Notes under the pieces: generated by a model
Told to the model about the DNA's origin: nothing
The model's database searches: none
The model's input: only the letters and a program-made list of their open reading frames with translations
Program-made: the position numbers and the translations under genes
Origin: Enterobacter quasihormaechei
GTDB lineage: Bacteria; Pseudomonadota; Gammaproteobacteria; Enterobacterales; Enterobacteriaceae
Assembly: GCF_004331385.1 (NCBI RefSeq)
Contig: NZ_SJON01000002.1
Location: 124,001 to 188,000 of the forward strand
DNA length: 64,000 nucleotides
Direction of reading: 5' to 3'
Shown: positions 21,264 to 31,373 of the stretch, in pieces
How the letters are laid out: every line of letters begins with the position of its first letter
How positions within the stretch are numbered: position 1 is the first letter of the stretch

Positions 21264-21809
21264 TTACAGAAGCGGCTCAAGGCGGGTGAGGAAATCCGCA
21301 AGTGAAGGCGCGAGAACGTCGCGATTGCGGGTGCCGAGCGTCTCTTTAATCACCTCGCCAGAGAGGTTGCAGACAGAAATGACGTCCAGTTCACTGTCGA
21401 GCGTCGCAATAAAGAGAGTCGGAGAGAGCTTAAGGCGTTTTTGCGTGACCAGGTGACCAATGAGGTTTTCCTGAACGCGCTGAAGATCGTCTTCGCTCCA
21501 GGTTTGCAGCAGCGTCAGCGGCTGTCGTGCAAAGCATGCCGTCATATCCCCGGCAAACTGCGCGGTATAAAACGCATGAAGCGCAGGTTGTACCACAATG
21601 TCCATGGCGCGTTCAACCGCATTTACGTTCTGCTCGCCCGCGAACGGTTTCGGTTGCCAGAGTACGTAATCATCCTGCGAAGCGATAATGCACGGTGACG
21701 GCACGCCATATAATTCAGTGCTTTGCGGCCACGTCCCCCGCTTTTCATGCCAGGCATCGCAATAGCGGGTCGTGAAGCTCGTCAGGGCATTTGCAGTTTC
21801 GATATCCAC
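21264..21809 (-). CDS. syd: SecY-interacting protein Syd
   Basis: A 181-residue protein, the same length as E. coli Syd. Recognisable segments are [76 protein letters not shown] and [14 protein letters not shown]. Syd is a peripheral cytoplasmic-membrane protein that binds SecY and affects the SecYEG-SecA interaction, possibly as a quality check on translocons. It has no signal peptide. It is transcribed divergently from queF (69-bp gap) and ends just upstream of the csrB control region. Confidence 0.95.
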   Translation of the reverse strand: MDIETANALTSFTTRYCDAWHEKRGTWPQSTELYGVPSPCIIASQDDYVLWQPKPFAGEQNVNAVERAMDIVVQPALHAFYTAQFAGDMTACFARQPLTLLQTWSEDDLQRVQENLIGHLVTQKRLKLSPTLFIATLDSELDVISVCNLSGEVIKETLGTRNRDVLAPSLADFLTRLEPLL

Positions 21810-21878
21810 CGATTTCTCTCTTCTTGTAAGACAGGATAAACTCAGCCCCTAAGTGTACCTGTAAAGTGGCTATGAAAC

Positions 21879-22721
21879 ATGTCTTACGAAAATCATCAGG
21901 CGTTAACGGGCTTAACGCTGGGTAAATCGACCGATTACCGCGACACCTACGACGCAAGCCTGCTTCAGGGCGTGCCGCGCAGCCTGAACCGCGATCCGCT
22001 TGGCCTTCACGCCGATGCGCTGCCGTTTGTTGGCGGCGATATCTGGACGCTGTATGAACTCTCCTGGCTGAACGCGCGCGGGCTGCCGCAGGTGGCCGTG
22101 GGCCACGTTGAGCTGGACTACGCCAGCGTGAACCTGGTCGAGTCCAAAAGCTTTAAGCTCTATCTCAACAGCTTCAACCAGACCCGATTCAACAGCTGGG
22201 ACGAGGTTCAGCAAACGCTGGAGCGGGATTTAGCCGCCTGCGCGCAGGGGAACGTATCCGTCTCGTTATACCGTCTGCACGAGCTGGAAGGACAGCCCAT
22301 TGCCCATTTCCACGGCACCTGCATCGACGACCAGGATATTGAGATAGAGAGCTACGAATTTAGCGCCGACTACCTCGAAAACGCGGCGAGCGGAAAGCGT
22401 GTGGACGAGACGCTGGTCAGCCACCTTCTCAAATCCAACTGCCTCATTACCCACCAGCCGGACTGGGGCTCCGTTCAGATTCAGTATCGCGGCCCGAAAA
22501 TTGACCGGGAAAAGCTGCTGCGTTACCTGGTGTCGTTCCGCCACCACAACGAATTCCACGAGCAGTGCGTGGAACGCATCTTCAATGACATCCAGCGTTT
22601 CTGCCAGCCTGAAAAGCTGAGCGTTTATGCCCGCTATACCCGTCGTGGGGGTCTGGATATCAACCCGTGGCGCACCAATACCGATTTTGTGCCTGCCACC
22701 GGACGGCTGGTACGCCAGTAA
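21879..22721 (+). CDS. queF: NADPH-dependent 7-cyano-7-deazaguanine reductase QueF
   Basis: A 280-residue protein (E. coli 282), the long two-domain form of QueF. It reduces preQ0 to preQ1 in queuosine synthesis. The QueF motif lies in [12 protein letters not shown] and [19 protein letters not shown], the nucleophilic Cys (about residue 188) in [13 protein letters not shown] together with the catalytic Asp, and [17 protein letters not shown] near the C-terminus. No preQ1 riboswitch is apparent in the short upstream gap. A nested inverted repeat that probably serves as terminator follows. Confidence 0.96.
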   Translation: MSYENHQALTGLTLGKSTDYRDTYDASLLQGVPRSLNRDPLGLHADALPFVGGDIWTLYELSWLNARGLPQVAVGHVELDYASVNLVESKSFKLYLNSFNQTRFNSWDEVQQTLERDLAACAQGNVSVSLYRLHELEGQPIAHFHGTCIDDQDIEIESYEFSADYLENAASGKRVDETLVSHLLKSNCLITHQPDWGSVQIQYRGPKIDREKLLRYLVSFRHHNEFHEQCVERIFNDIQRFCQPEKLSVYARYTRRGGLDINPWRTNTDFVPATGRLVRQ

Positions 22722-22730
22722 GATAAATAT

Positions 22731-22773
22731 TTTCACAATATGCGGGCGGTATTCCGCCCGAAGTGTTGTGAAA
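22731..22773 (+). terminator. Nested inverted repeat after queF, terminator-like
   Basis: An inner stem CGGGCGG (22743-22749) and CCGCCCG (22754-22760) with a TATT loop is enclosed by outer arms TTTCACAA (22731-22738) and TTGTGAAA (22766-22773). No T run follows. It may end queF transcription weakly or fold in the queF-ppnN region. Confidence 0.5.
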
Positions 22774-22837
22774 CGTCATAAGCCAGGGCTATTGTAATCA
22801 ACAGGGAAAGACGATAATCGTCCCATAAGGAGCTCAC

Positions 22838-24202
22838 TTGATTACACATATTAGCCCGCTTGGCTCTATGGATATGTTGTCGCAGCTGGAAGTGGACATG
22901 CTTAAACGCACCGCCAGTAGCGACCTTTATCAACTGTTTCGTAACTGTTCACTTGCCGTACTGAACTCCGGAAGCCTGACCGACAACAGTAAAGAGCTGC
23001 TGTCCCGCTTCGAAAGTTTTGATATCAACGTGCTGCGCCGCGAGCGCGGCGTGAAGCTGGAAGTGATCAACCCGCCGGAGGACGCTTTTGTCGACGGGCG
23101 TATTATTCGCTCACTTCAGGCCAACCTGTTTGCCGTGCTGCGCGATATTCTGTTTGTTAACGGACAGATCAGCAACGCCGGTCGTTTCCAGCATCTTGAT
23201 CTGGAAAGCTCCGTTCATATCACCAACCTGGTCTTTTCCATTCTGCGTAACGCCCGTGCCCTGCACGTGGGCGAGGCGCCGAACATGGTCGTCTGCTGGG
23301 GCGGTCACTCCATTAACGAAACCGAATACCTGTACGCCCGCCGCGTAGGGACTCAGCTCGGCCTGCGCGAGCTGAACATCTGTACCGGCTGCGGTCCTGG
23401 CGCGATGGAAGCGCCGATGAAAGGCGCGGCAGTAGGACACGCGCAGCAACGCTATAAAGATGGTCGCTTTATCGGCATGACCGAGCCGTCGATCATCGCC
23501 GCTGAGCCGCCTAACCCGCTGGTTAACGAACTGATTATTATGCCGGATATCGAAAAGCGTCTTGAGGCGTTTGTCCGTATCGCGCACGGCATCATCATCT
23601 TCCCGGGCGGCGTAGGCACGGCGGAAGAGCTGCTTTATCTGCTGGGGATCCTGATGAACCCGGCCAACAAAGACCAGGTTCTGCCGCTGATCCTGACCGG
23701 CCCGAAAGAGAGCGCCGACTACTTCCGCGTGCTGGACGAGTTTATCGTGCATACGCTGGGTGAAGACGCGCGCCGTCACTACCGCATCATCATTGACGAT
23801 GCCGCAGAAGTGGCCCGCCAGATGAAAAAAGCGATGCCGCTGGTGAAAGAGAGCCGTCGTGATACCGGGGATGCCTACAGCTTTAACTGGTCCATTCGTA
23901 TCGCACCGGATCTCCAGATCCCCTTCGAGCCGTCGCATGAGAACATGGCGAACCTGAAACTCTATCCGGATCAGCCGGTGGAAGTGCTGGCTGCCGACCT
24001 GCGTCGCGCCTTCTCCGGCATTGTGGCGGGGAACGTGAAAGAGGTGGGGATCCGCGCGATTGAAGAGTTCGGGCCGTATAAGATCCACGGTGACCCGGAG
24101 ATGATGCGCCGTATGGATGACATGTTGCAGGGCTTTGTCGCCCAGCACCGCATGAAGCTTCCAGGCTCCGCCTATATTCCGTGTTACGAAATCATCAAGT
24201 AA
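22838..24202 (+). CDS. ppnN: Pyrimidine/purine nucleotide 5'-monophosphate nucleosidase PpnN
   Basis: A 454-residue protein, the same length as E. coli PpnN (YgdH). It cleaves nucleoside monophosphates to the base and ribose 5-phosphate and is stimulated by (p)ppGpp. The central LOG-type Rossmann domain has [31 protein letters not shown] and [16 protein letters not shown]- and C-terminal domains flank it. The start codon is TTG at 22838, supported by AAGGAG five bases upstream and by the family N-terminus [13 protein letters not shown] strong terminator follows. Confidence 0.96.
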   Translation: MITHISPLGSMDMLSQLEVDMLKRTASSDLYQLFRNCSLAVLNSGSLTDNSKELLSRFESFDINVLRRERGVKLEVINPPEDAFVDGRIIRSLQANLFAVLRDILFVNGQISNAGRFQHLDLESSVHITNLVFSILRNARALHVGEAPNMVVCWGGHSINETEYLYARRVGTQLGLRELNICTGCGPGAMEAPMKGAAVGHAQQRYKDGRFIGMTEPSIIAAEPPNPLVNELIIMPDIEKRLEAFVRIAHGIIIFPGGVGTAEELLYLLGILMNPANKDQVLPLILTGPKESADYFRVLDEFIVHTLGEDARRHYRIIIDDAAEVARQMKKAMPLVKESRRDTGDAYSFNWSIRIAPDLQIPFEPSHENMANLKLYPDQPVEVLAADLRRAFSGIVAGNVKEVGIRAIEEFGPYKIHGDPEMMRRMDDMLQGFVAQHRMKLPGSAYIPCYEIIK

Positions 24203-24222
24203 AGCGTCATTTCCTTCCACTC

Positions 24223-24248
24223 AAGCCGGATCGTCATCCGGCTTTTTT
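24223..24248 (+). terminator. Rho-independent terminator of ppnN
   Basis: AAGCCGGAT and ATCCGGCTT form a 9-bp stem with loop CGTC, followed by six T in total. Confidence 0.92.
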
Positions 24249-24301
24249 ATTAGTGATGCAATTCATAGCGCTCTTAAATGTTATTAGCAAATCTGACGCC
24301 C

Positions 24302-24317
24302 ACGCAAACGATTACCT
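24302..24317. promoter_or_regulatory. PurR-box-like sequence upstream of sdaC
   Basis: ACGCAAACGATTACCT matches 12 of 16 bases of the PurR operator ACGCAAACGTTTGCGT, including the GCAAACG half. It lies about 280 bp upstream of the inferred sdaC start of transcription, so its role is uncertain. Confidence 0.3.
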
Positions 24318-24533
24318 GGTTTCTGAAACCGTAAATAATCAGCCTTAATCAAAATTACCCGCCAGAAAATACTAAAATCCCATTTCTTTACAGCGAAAGA
24401 CACCTATCTCGCGGGCCAGCCTTTTCTAAAACATGTTGTTAATGGTAGCCTTCGCGCCCGTAAATTCTCTTTGATGTTTTTTTAACAGATAATTGGTCTA
24501 AAGATGCCCACATCATAAGTGGATTATTGCATT

Positions 24534-24583
24534 TGGGATCGCGATCACTGATAGATTCATAACTAGAATGTATCTTTCCGCCC
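24534..24583 (+). promoter_or_regulatory. Candidate class II CRP promoter of sdaC
   Basis: TGGGATCGCGATCACT (24534-24549) matches TGTGA-N6-TCACA at 8 of 10 positions. A -10-like TATCTT lies at 24571-24576, giving a start near 24583. The CRP-like site would then be centred at about -41.5, the class II position. E. coli sdaC is CRP-dependent. Confidence 0.5.
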
Positions 24584-24706
24584 GCCAATAGTTACGGGCA
24601 AAAATTATTAAAAAACCGTCACTGAACGAATTTCATATTACCGTCAGGCACTTTTTCATCGGATTTGACTAAAAACCTGACAATTTGCTTCCTCCAGGAG
24701 ATACAG

Positions 24707-25996
24707 ATGGAAACCACTCAAACCAGCACCGTTGCTTCGATTGATTCCCGAAGCGGTTGGCGCAAAACGGATACCATGTGGATGCTTGGCCTTTACGGCA
24801 CGGCAATCGGCGCTGGTGTACTGTTCCTTCCTATCAACGCGGGCGTCGGCGGTCTGATCCCGCTGATCATTATGGCAATCATCGCTTTCCCGATGACCTT
24901 CTTTGCACACCGCGGCCTGACCCGCTTCGTGCTGTCCGGTAAAAACCCGGGCGAAGACATCACTGAAGTCGTTGAAGAACACTTCGGCGTCGGCGCAGGT
25001 AAGCTGATTACCCTGCTCTACTTCTTCGCGATTTACCCGATTCTGCTGGTTTATAGCGTCGCTATCACCAACACCGTTGAAAGCTTTATGATGCATCAGC
25101 TTCAGATGACCCCGCCGCCGCGCGCGATCCTCTCCCTGATCCTGATCGTCGGTATGATGACCATCGTGCGCTTCGGCGAGCAGATGATTGTGAAAGCAAT
25201 GAGCGTGCTGGTATTCCCGTTTGTTGCGGCCCTGATGGTGCTGGCGCTGTACCTGATCCCTCAGTGGAACGGTGCTGCCCTGGAAACCCTGTCTCTGAGC
25301 AGCGCATCCGCGACCGGTAACGGCCTGCTGCTGACCCTGTGGCTGGCAATCCCGGTAATGGTGTTCTCCTTCAACCACTCACCCATCATCTCCTCCTTCG
25401 CGGTAGCGAAGCGTGAAGAGTACGGCGACGGCGCAGAGAAGAAGTGCTCCAGCATCCTGGCTCGCGCGCACATCATGATGGTACTGACCGTAATGTTCTT
25501 CGTGTTCAGCTGCGTGCTGAGCCTCTCCCCGGCGGATCTGGCGGCGGCGAAAGAGCAGAACATCTCTATTCTGTCTTACCTGGCAAACCACTTTAACGCA
25601 CCGCTGATTGCGTGGATGGCACCGATTATCGCGATTATCGCCATCACCAAATCCTTCCTGGGCCACTACCTGGGCGCACGTGAAGGCTTCAACGGTATGG
25701 TGATTAAATCTCTGCGCGGTAAGGGCAAGAGCATTGAAATCAACCGTCTGAACAAAATCACCGCGCTGTTCATGCTGGTGACCACCTGGGCGGTAGCCAC
25801 CCTGAACCCAAGCATTCTGGGCATGATTGAAACCCTGGGCGGCCCGATTATCGCGATGATCCTGTTCCTGATGCCGATGTACGCGATTCAGAAAGTGCCT
25901 GCGATGCGCAAATACAGCGGCCATATCAGCAACGTCTTCGTTGTTGTGATGGGTCTGATTGCCATCTCCGCTATTTTCTACTCGCTGTTCAGCTAA
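24707..25996 (+). CDS. sdaC: L-serine:proton symporter SdaC
   Basis: A 429-residue inner-membrane protein of the amino acid/auxin permease group, the same length as E. coli SdaC, with about 11 membrane helices. It begins [17 protein letters not shown] and contains [22 protein letters not shown] and [11 protein letters not shown]. It imports L-serine with high selectivity. The start at 24707 has AGGAG six bases upstream, preferred to an in-frame upstream ATG-like start at 24665. It is co-transcribed with sdaB, 62 bp downstream, so uptake and deamination are linked. Confidence 0.96.
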   Translation: METTQTSTVASIDSRSGWRKTDTMWMLGLYGTAIGAGVLFLPINAGVGGLIPLIIMAIIAFPMTFFAHRGLTRFVLSGKNPGEDITEVVEEHFGVGAGKLITLLYFFAIYPILLVYSVAITNTVESFMMHQLQMTPPPRAILSLILIVGMMTIVRFGEQMIVKAMSVLVFPFVAALMVLALYLIPQWNGAALETLSLSSASATGNGLLLTLWLAIPVMVFSFNHSPIISSFAVAKREEYGDGAEKKCSSILARAHIMMVLTVMFFVFSCVLSLSPADLAAAKEQNISILSYLANHFNAPLIAWMAPIIAIIAITKSFLGHYLGAREGFNGMVIKSLRGKGKSIEINRLNKITALFMLVTTWAVATLNPSILGMIETLGGPIIAMILFLMPMYAIQKVPAMRKYSGHISNVFVVVMGLIAISAIFYSLFS

Positions 25997-26003
25997 TACC
26001 TCC

Positions 26004-26025
26004 TGCGCCGTCTGCGGACGGCGCA
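26004..26025 (+). other. Intercistronic hairpin between sdaC and sdaB
   Basis: TGCGCCGTC and GACGGCGCA form a 9-bp stem with loop TGCG. No T run follows, so it is more likely an mRNA stability element than a terminator. Confidence 0.65.
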
Positions 26026-26058
26026 CTCCTCCCCTCTGACTGAAGCAATGGACGCATC

Positions 26059-27426
26059 ATGATTAGCGTATTCGATATCTTCAAAATCGGTATTGGTCCT
26101 TCCAGCTCTCACACCGTCGGACCAATGAAAGCCGGTAAACAATTCACGGATGACTTGATTGCACGCGGCATTTTGCACGACATCACCCGCGTGGTTGTCG
26201 ATGTATACGGTTCCCTTTCCCTGACCGGTAAAGGCCACCATACCGATATCGCCATTATCATGGGCCTGGCGGGTAACCTGCCGGATACCGTTGATATTGA
26301 CTCCATTCCTGGCTTTATCCAGGACGTGAACACCCACGGTCGTTTGCTGCTGGCCAACGGCGAGCATGAGGTTGAATTCCCGGTTGACCATTGCATGAAT
26401 TTCCATGCGGATAACCTGTCGCTGCACGAAAACGGCATGCGCATTACCGCGCTGGTCGGCGATAAAGCGGTTTACAGCCAGACGTATTACTCCATCGGCG
26501 GCGGGTTTATCGTCGACGAAGACCATTTTGGTCAAACCAACGGTTCCGCCGTTGAGGTGCCGTACCCGTACAAAAACGCGGCCGATTTACAGCGTCACTG
26601 CCAGGAGACGGGGCTCTCTCTCTCCGGCCTGATGATGAAAAACGAGCTGGCCCTGCACAGCAAAGCGGAGCTGGAACAGCACTTCGCTAACGTCTGGGAG
26701 GTGATGCGCAGCGGTATTGAGCGCGGGATCACCACCGAAGGCGTGCTGCCGGGTAAACTGCGCGTTCCGCGTCGTGCGGCTGCGCTGCGCCGCATGCTGG
26801 TCAGCACCGACAAAACCACCACCGACCCGATGGCCGTCGTCGACTGGATCAACATGTTCGCGCTGGCGGTGAACGAAGAGAACGCTGCGGGTGGCCGCGT
26901 GGTGACCGCGCCAACCAACGGCGCGTGCGGTATCGTTCCGGCGGTACTGGCGTATTACGACAAGTTTATCCGCGAAGTGAACGCAAACTCACTGGCGCGC
27001 TATATGCTGGTTGCCAGTGCGATTGGCTCTCTGTACAAGATGAACGCCTCCATTTCCGGTGCGGAAGTGGGCTGTCAGGGTGAAGTGGGCGTAGCCTGTT
27101 CTATGGCGGCGGCGGGTCTGGCTGAACTGCTGGGCGCAAGCCCTGCGCAGGTCTGTATTGCTGCGGAAATCGGCATGGAGCACAACCTGGGACTGACCTG
27201 CGACCCGGTCGGCGGACAGGTACAGGTACCGTGCATCGAGCGTAACGCCATTGCCTCCGTGAAGGCGGTGAACGCGGCACGTATGGCGCTGCGCCGCACC
27301 AGCGAACCGCGCGTCTGTCTCGATAAGGTTATCGAAACCATGTACGAAACCGGTAAAGACATGAACGCCAAATACCGCGAAACCTCCCGCGGTGGCCTGG
27401 CGATGAAGATCGTCACCTGCGATTAA
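26059..27426 (+). CDS. sdaB: L-serine dehydratase 2 (L-serine ammonia-lyase)
   Basis: A 455-residue protein, the same length as E. coli SdaB. It is an oxygen-sensitive iron-sulfur enzyme that deaminates L-serine to pyruvate and ammonia. The N-terminal beta domain contains FKIGIGPSSSHTVGPMKAG. The C-terminal alpha domain contains APTNGACGIVPAV, the cluster cysteine region GAEVGCQGEVGVACSMAAAG and LTCDPVGGQVQVPCIERNA. It is the second gene of sdaC-sdaB and is followed by a strong terminator. Confidence 0.96.
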   Translation: MISVFDIFKIGIGPSSSHTVGPMKAGKQFTDDLIARGILHDITRVVVDVYGSLSLTGKGHHTDIAIIMGLAGNLPDTVDIDSIPGFIQDVNTHGRLLLANGEHEVEFPVDHCMNFHADNLSLHENGMRITALVGDKAVYSQTYYSIGGGFIVDEDHFGQTNGSAVEVPYPYKNAADLQRHCQETGLSLSGLMMKNELALHSKAELEQHFANVWEVMRSGIERGITTEGVLPGKLRVPRRAAALRRMLVSTDKTTTDPMAVVDWINMFALAVNEENAAGGRVVTAPTNGACGIVPAVLAYYDKFIREVNANSLARYMLVASAIGSLYKMNASISGAEVGCQGEVGVACSMAAAGLAELLGASPAQVCIAAEIGMEHNLGLTCDPVGGQVQVPCIERNAIASVKAVNAARMALRRTSEPRVCLDKVIETMYETGKDMNAKYRETSRGGLAMKIVTCD

Positions 27427-27435
27427 GCCGGTCAG

Positions 27436-27462
27436 GAAGCCTCGTTTTGCGAGGCTTCTTCC
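27436..27462 (+). terminator. Terminator of sdaCB
   Basis: GAAGCCTCG and CGAGGCTTC form a 9-bp stem around a five-base loop, followed by a T-rich stretch TTCCTGTTTTCC. Confidence 0.75.
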
Positions 27463-27538
27463 TGTTTTCCCTCAAGCTATTCGTTTCCCCCTGCCGACAG
27501 TGATACCCTTTATCCATTAGCTTTAAGGGAGAATATCT

Positions 27539-28294
27539 GTGGCTGTTCATTTACTTATCGTCGACGCGCTCAACCTGATTCGCCGGATCCATGCGGTACA
27601 GGGCACACCCTGCAAGGACACCTGCCTGCACGCGCTGGAGCAGCTTATTCGCCACAGCGAGCCGACGCACGTCGTGGCCGTGTTTGACGACGAAGCGCGC
27701 AACAGCGGCTGGCGACATCAGCGTCTCCCTGACTACAAGGCCGGACGCGCGCCGATGCCGGACGATCTGCACGCCGAAATGCCCGTTATTCGCGCCGCCT
27801 TTGAACAGCGCGGCGTTCCCTGCTGGGGCGCGCATGGCAACGAGGCTGACGATCTGGCCGCAACGCTGGCGGTGAAAGTCGCGAGTGCCGGGCATCAGGC
27901 GACCATCGTTTCAACCGACAAAGGCTACTGCCAGCTGCTCTCTCCCACGATCCGCATCCGCGACTATTTCCAGAAACGCTGGCTGGACGCACCCTTTATT
28001 GCCGGGGAGTTTGGCGTCTCGCCGGAACAGCTGCCTGACTACTGGGGGCTGGCGGGAATTAGCAGCTCCAAAGTACCGGGCGTCGCCGGCATTGGACCAA
28101 AAAGTGCCGCACAGCTGCTGACGGAGTTTCAAAACCTGGAAGGCATTTACGCCCGGCTGGATGAGGTGCCGGAAAAGTGGCGCAAGAAGCTGGAGGCACA
28201 CAAAGAGATGGCGTTTATCTGCCGCGAGGTGGCGACGCTACAGACGGATTTACAGCTGGACGGGAATTTACAGCAGTTAAGGTTAGAGCGTTAA
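27539..28294 (+). CDS. xni: Flap endonuclease Xni (exonuclease IX)
   Basis: A 251-residue protein, the same length as E. coli Xni. It is related to the 5'-nuclease domain of DNA polymerase I. Acidic metal-binding segments are [31 protein letters not shown] and [10 protein letters not shown], and the helix-hairpin-helix contains [19 protein letters not shown]. One metal site is reduced compared with polymerase I, as in E. coli. The start codon is GTG at 27539 with AGGGAG upstream. It is a single-gene unit after the sdaB terminator. Confidence 0.94.
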   Translation: MAVHLLIVDALNLIRRIHAVQGTPCKDTCLHALEQLIRHSEPTHVVAVFDDEARNSGWRHQRLPDYKAGRAPMPDDLHAEMPVIRAAFEQRGVPCWGAHGNEADDLAATLAVKVASAGHQATIVSTDKGYCQLLSPTIRIRDYFQKRWLDAPFIAGEFGVSPEQLPDYWGLAGISSSKVPGVAGIGPKSAAQLLTEFQNLEGIYARLDEVPEKWRKKLEAHKEMAFICREVATLQTDLQLDGNLQQLRLER

Positions 28295-28310
28295 AACGAT
28301 TCACGGTTTT

Positions 28311-28340
28311 GTAGGCCCGGTAAGCGTAGCGCCACCGGGC
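28311..28340. repeat. REP element between xni and rlmM
   Basis: GTAGGCCCGGTAAGCG and GCGCCACCGGGC form the REP palindrome in the gap between two convergent genes. Confidence 0.85.
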
Positions 28341-28350
28341 ATTACAGACG

Positions 28351-29451
28351 TTATCGCTCGTCGCGACGCCCGCCTACGGCCGCCCACCAGCGACGAATGT
28401 GCACCGTCACTTCTTCACGATCGTGATACAGCTGTCGTGCCTGGATTTCCGCGTTAATGCCATGTTCGTCCAGCTGCTGCTGAATATAGGCCAGGTTCTG
28501 CGACACCTCTTCGTAGCGCTTTTTCATCGGCAGCTTTAGGTTGAAAATCGTCTCACGACACCAGCCGTTTACCAGCCAGGAGGCCATCAGCGCCGCGACT
28601 TTCGCCGGTTTTTCTACCATGTCGCACACCATCCAGGAGATGTTGTTGCGGTTCGGGCGATAGCGGAAACCGTCCTCGCGCAGCCAGGTGACCTGCCCGG
28701 TATCCATCAGGCTTTGCGCCATTGGGCCGTTATCCACCGAGGACACCCACATGTTGCGTTTCACCAGCTGATAGGTCCAGCCGCCAGGGCACGCCCCGAG
28801 ATCGACCGCATACATGCCGTTTGCCAGGCGTTCGTCCCACTCGTCGGCCGGGATAAAGACGTGGAACGCCTCTTCCAGCTTCAGGGTTGAACGGCTCGGC
28901 GCGTCCGCCGGGAAGCGCAGACGCGGGATCCCCATAAAGAACGGCGAGTTGTTGGTGGTATACGAGTAGCCTGCGTAGCAACACCCTGGCGCAATAAAGA
29001 AGATATGCACGACCGGACGCTTTGGCGTTTCGTAGTTTGTCAGCACACCCGCATCGCGCAGCGCCGCGCGCAGCGGCACGGTGAACTTGCGGCAGAACTT
29101 CATAAGCTCTTTGCTTTCGTTGGTGTCGGCCACTTCCACGCGTAAATCGCCGCCCTTCTCCACCACGCCTTGTAACATGCCCACAATCGGCGTGATGCGA
29201 TCGTCCGGTGGGAGATCTTTCAGCAGTTCGCCCGCGACAAACATCTGGCGGGCAAAAATCAGCGAGCTGAACGGCAGCTCGCGCGCCAGCTTGTCGGCAT
29301 CATCAGGCTGATAGCATTCAAATACCACATAGCCCGCGTTCTCTTTAACGCGAGCAAATCCGAAGACTTCACGCTTCCCCGCTTTATCGGTGATTTCCGC
29401 GGCGCACTCTTTCTCAAACCCCGGGCGACAATATAAAACAACCTTATTCAT
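28351..29451 (-). CDS. rlmM: 23S rRNA (cytidine-2498-2'-O)-methyltransferase RlmM
   Basis: A 366-residue protein, the same length as E. coli RlmM (YgdE). It methylates the ribose of C2498 in 23S rRNA. An N-terminal RNA-binding THUMP-like region ([18 protein letters not shown]) precedes a Rossmann methyltransferase domain with the SAM loop [14 protein letters not shown]. The K-D-K-E type catalytic residues fall in [22 protein letters not shown] and [10 protein letters not shown]. The start MNKVVLYC at 29451 is the family start. It overlaps the ygdD stop by eight bases. Confidence 0.96.
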   Translation of the reverse strand: MNKVVLYCRPGFEKECAAEITDKAGKREVFGFARVKENAGYVVFECYQPDDADKLARELPFSSLIFARQMFVAGELLKDLPPDDRITPIVGMLQGVVEKGGDLRVEVADTNESKELMKFCRKFTVPLRAALRDAGVLTNYETPKRPVVHIFFIAPGCCYAGYSYTTNNSPFFMGIPRLRFPADAPSRSTLKLEEAFHVFIPADEWDERLANGMYAVDLGACPGGWTYQLVKRNMWVSSVDNGPMAQSLMDTGQVTWLREDGFRYRPNRNNISWMVCDMVEKPAKVAALMASWLVNGWCRETIFNLKLPMKKRYEEVSQNLAYIQQQLDEHGINAEIQARQLYHDREEVTVHIRRWWAAVGGRRDER

Positions 29452-29839
29452 GAACAACGCCCTTGCGTTTCAGACGGATAGCTCCGATAAACATTAATAC
29501 CCACCCCGCCAGGAAGCTGACGCCGCCGACAGGTGTAACAAACGCCCACAGGCGTAAATGCGACAGCGCCAGGCAGTAGAGGCTGCCGCTGAACAGTACG
29601 GTACCCAGCGCCAGAAAGACGCTGCTCCAGTAGAACCAGATGCTGATGCGGCGTTGCATCGCCACCGCCAGCCCAAATATTGCCAGCGTGTGGAACGCCT
29701 GATATTCAAGGCCGGTCTGGATCCAGCCCATCTCCACAACGCCCAGAGATTTGCTTAACACATGCGCGCCAAACGCGCCCAGAGCTACAAAAATAAAGCC
29801 ACTTACTGCGGCGAAAATCAGCATGAATCGGCTGGTCAT
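29444..29839 (-). CDS. ygdD: DUF423 inner-membrane protein YgdD
   Basis: A 131-residue protein, the same length as E. coli YgdD, with about four predicted membrane helices ([73 protein letters not shown]). The positively charged end RLKRKG fits an inner-membrane protein. Function is unknown. The start at 29839 is preferred over an upstream in-frame codon that reads into the gcvA end. It is translationally coupled to rlmM through an eight-base overlap. Confidence 0.93.
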   Translation of the reverse strand: MTSRFMLIFAAVSGFIFVALGAFGAHVLSKSLGVVEMGWIQTGLEYQAFHTLAIFGLAVAMQRRISIWFYWSSVFLALGTVLFSGSLYCLALSHLRLWAFVTPVGGVSFLAGWVLMFIGAIRLKRKGVVHE

Positions 29840-29878
29840 GTTTAAGTCCTGAATTAATGCGTGCCCGGCACACAAACG

Positions 29879-30796
29879 TTATTGTTCATACCTGAAGCGG
29901 AATTTTTCTTGCTCGCTTGCCGCTTTCGCCAGTATCCACTGCCGGAAAGCGGCTATTTTACCCAGTTCTGCCTGACTGTCATGACAAACCAGATAAAATG
30001 CATTCTTGCTGACCAGAACATCGTTAAACGGGCAAACCAGACGGCCTGCCTCAATTTCGGACTGCGCCATCACGTTGTTTGCCAACGCCACGCCCTGCCC
30101 GTGAATGGCAGCCTGTAGCACCATCGCGCTGTGGCTAAAAATAGGCCCCTGCTGCACGTTTATATGATTAAGACCTAACTGACGGGTATAAGTTTGCCAG
30201 TCGCGACGCGACGCATCGTGCAAAAGCGTATGTTTCGCCAGATCGGCGGGCGTTTTGAGCGCCTTGTCCCCCGTCAGCAGCAGCGGCGAACAGACCGGCA
30301 GCAGATATTCTGCGTATAATTTCTCTACACGCAAGCCCGGCCAGTTGCCGCGACCGTAAAAAATCGCCACGTCCACATCATCTGCCAGCTTGTCTTCCTG
30401 ACGGTCAACGGCCTGGATTCGGACATCGATTCCCGGATAAGTTGAGTTAAAGCTTGAGAGTCGAGGCACCAGCCATTGAATGGCAAAACTGGGCAATAAA
30501 CTGACCGTCAGGGCACCTTTTGCGCTTCGGGCCTGAAGCTTGCGGGTGGCTTCCGTCAGCTGGGAAAAAATCTCTTTAATATCCTGAAAATAGCTCTGCC
30601 CCTCTTCGGTCAACAGCAAGGAACGGTTGCGGCGACGGAACAGCTTAAGCCCCAGAAAATCCTCCAGAGACTTGATTTGATGACTTACTGCGGCCTGTGT
30701 CACAAAAAGCTCATCGGCTGCGCGGGTGAAGCTGAGGTGGCGTGCTGCTGCATCAAAAACACGTAATGCATTAAGGGGTGGCAATCGCTTGGACAT
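29879..30796 (-). CDS. gcvA: LysR-type regulator GcvA
   Basis: A 305-residue LysR-family protein, the same length as E. coli GcvA. The N-terminal winged helix shows LNALRVFDAAARHLSFTRAA and the recognition helix VTQAAVSHQIKSLE. The C-terminal effector domain is RSAKGALTVSLLPSFAIQW onwards. GcvA activates the glycine-cleavage gcvTHP operon with glycine, represses it with GcvR, and activates the divergent small RNA gcvB. The intergenic region has the two starts 128 bp apart, as expected for a shared control region. Confidence 0.97.
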   Translation of the reverse strand: MSKRLPPLNALRVFDAAARHLSFTRAADELFVTQAAVSHQIKSLEDFLGLKLFRRRNRSLLLTEEGQSYFQDIKEIFSQLTEATRKLQARSAKGALTVSLLPSFAIQWLVPRLSSFNSTYPGIDVRIQAVDRQEDKLADDVDVAIFYGRGNWPGLRVEKLYAEYLLPVCSPLLLTGDKALKTPADLAKHTLLHDASRRDWQTYTRQLGLNHINVQQGPIFSHSAMVLQAAIHGQGVALANNVMAQSEIEAGRLVCPFNDVLVSKNAFYLVCHDSQAELGKIAAFRQWILAKAASEQEKFRFRYEQ

Positions 30797-30889
30797 GGTT
30801 ATCTGGCTTAGATGTTAACGAGATTTAACATATAGGAAACAACGTTTAACCTATTAGTTTTTTTTATCTGAGCCATTATAATTTGTCCG

Positions 30890-30918
30890 TTGAGGAACTA
30901 CCAGCAAATACCTATAGT
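30890..30918 (+). promoter_or_regulatory. gcvB promoter
   Basis: TTGAGG at 30890-30895 and TATAGT at 30913-30918 are separated by 17 bp, and the -10 element ends six bases before the inferred gcvB start at 30925. Confidence 0.75.
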
Positions 30919-30924
30919 GGCGGC

Positions 30925-31131
30925 ACTTCCTGAGCCGGAACGAAAAGTTTTTTTGGAATGCGTGTTCTGAAGGGCTTTTGGCTTACGGTTGTGATGTTGT
31001 GTTGTTGTGTTTGCAATTGGTCTGCGATTCAGACCACGGTAGCAACGCTACCAATTTTTCACTTCCTGTACATTTACCCTGTCTGTCCATAGTGATTAAT
31101 GTAGCACCGCCAACTTGCGGTGCTTTTTTTT
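30925..31131 (+). ncRNA. gcvB: GcvB small RNA
   Basis: About 207 nt starting ACTTCCTGAGCCGGAACG, nearly the same as E. coli GcvB. The G/U-rich R1 seed region lies at about 30989-31014. An internal hairpin has arms GGTAGC and GCTACC. The 3' terminator has arms GCACCGC and GCGGTGC followed by eight T. GcvB is an Hfq-dependent repressor of many amino acid and peptide transporter mRNAs and is activated by GcvA from the divergent gene. A few bases in the 5' part and first loop differ from E. coli. Confidence 0.97.
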
Positions 31132-31145
31132 CGCTTATCTCGCTA

Positions 31146-31373
31146 TTAATGCTCGATTTCTTTCATCTCTTTCACGTCACTGCGGTTGATCTGCTGTTTG
31201 TTCCCGTTAGCATCTTTGTATGAAATCATCCCGGTATCATTATCGGTTGTCGGTTTCCCTTCAGAGACGATAGATCGACCATCGTTGGTATGCATGACAT
31301 AGTTATTACCAGAACAGGCGCTCAGGGCAAAGGTCAACGCACAGGCAGAAATGATTGCAGCTGTCTTTTTCAT
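31146..31373 (-). CDS. ygdI: DUF903 lipoprotein YgdI
   Basis: A 75-residue protein, the same length as E. coli YgdI. A signal peptide (MKKTAAIISACALTFALSAC) ends in the lipobox LSAC, so Cys20 should be lipidated. The mature part contains NYVMHTNDGRSIVSEGKP and GMISYKDANGNKQQINR, a small SH3-like fold. Function is unknown. It is a paralogue of ygdR at 58675 in this window. The ATG at 31373 has GGAG upstream. It converges on the gcvB terminator. Confidence 0.93.
   Translation of the reverse strand: MKKTAAIISACALTFALSACSGNNYVMHTNDGRSIVSEGKPTTDNDTGMISYKDANGNKQQINRSDVKEMKEIEH

Larger units (their letters stand above)
24249..24706. other. Long AT-rich sdaC upstream region without a gene
   Basis: About 460 bp between the ppnN terminator and sdaC hold no credible coding frame. 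Besides the CRP-like promoter and PurR-like box annotated separately, the region has a short hairpin GCCCG and CGGGC (24582-24601) in what would be the transcribed leader. The leader of roughly 120 nt is long enough for post-transcriptional control, but I recognise no riboswitch. Confidence 0.6.
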
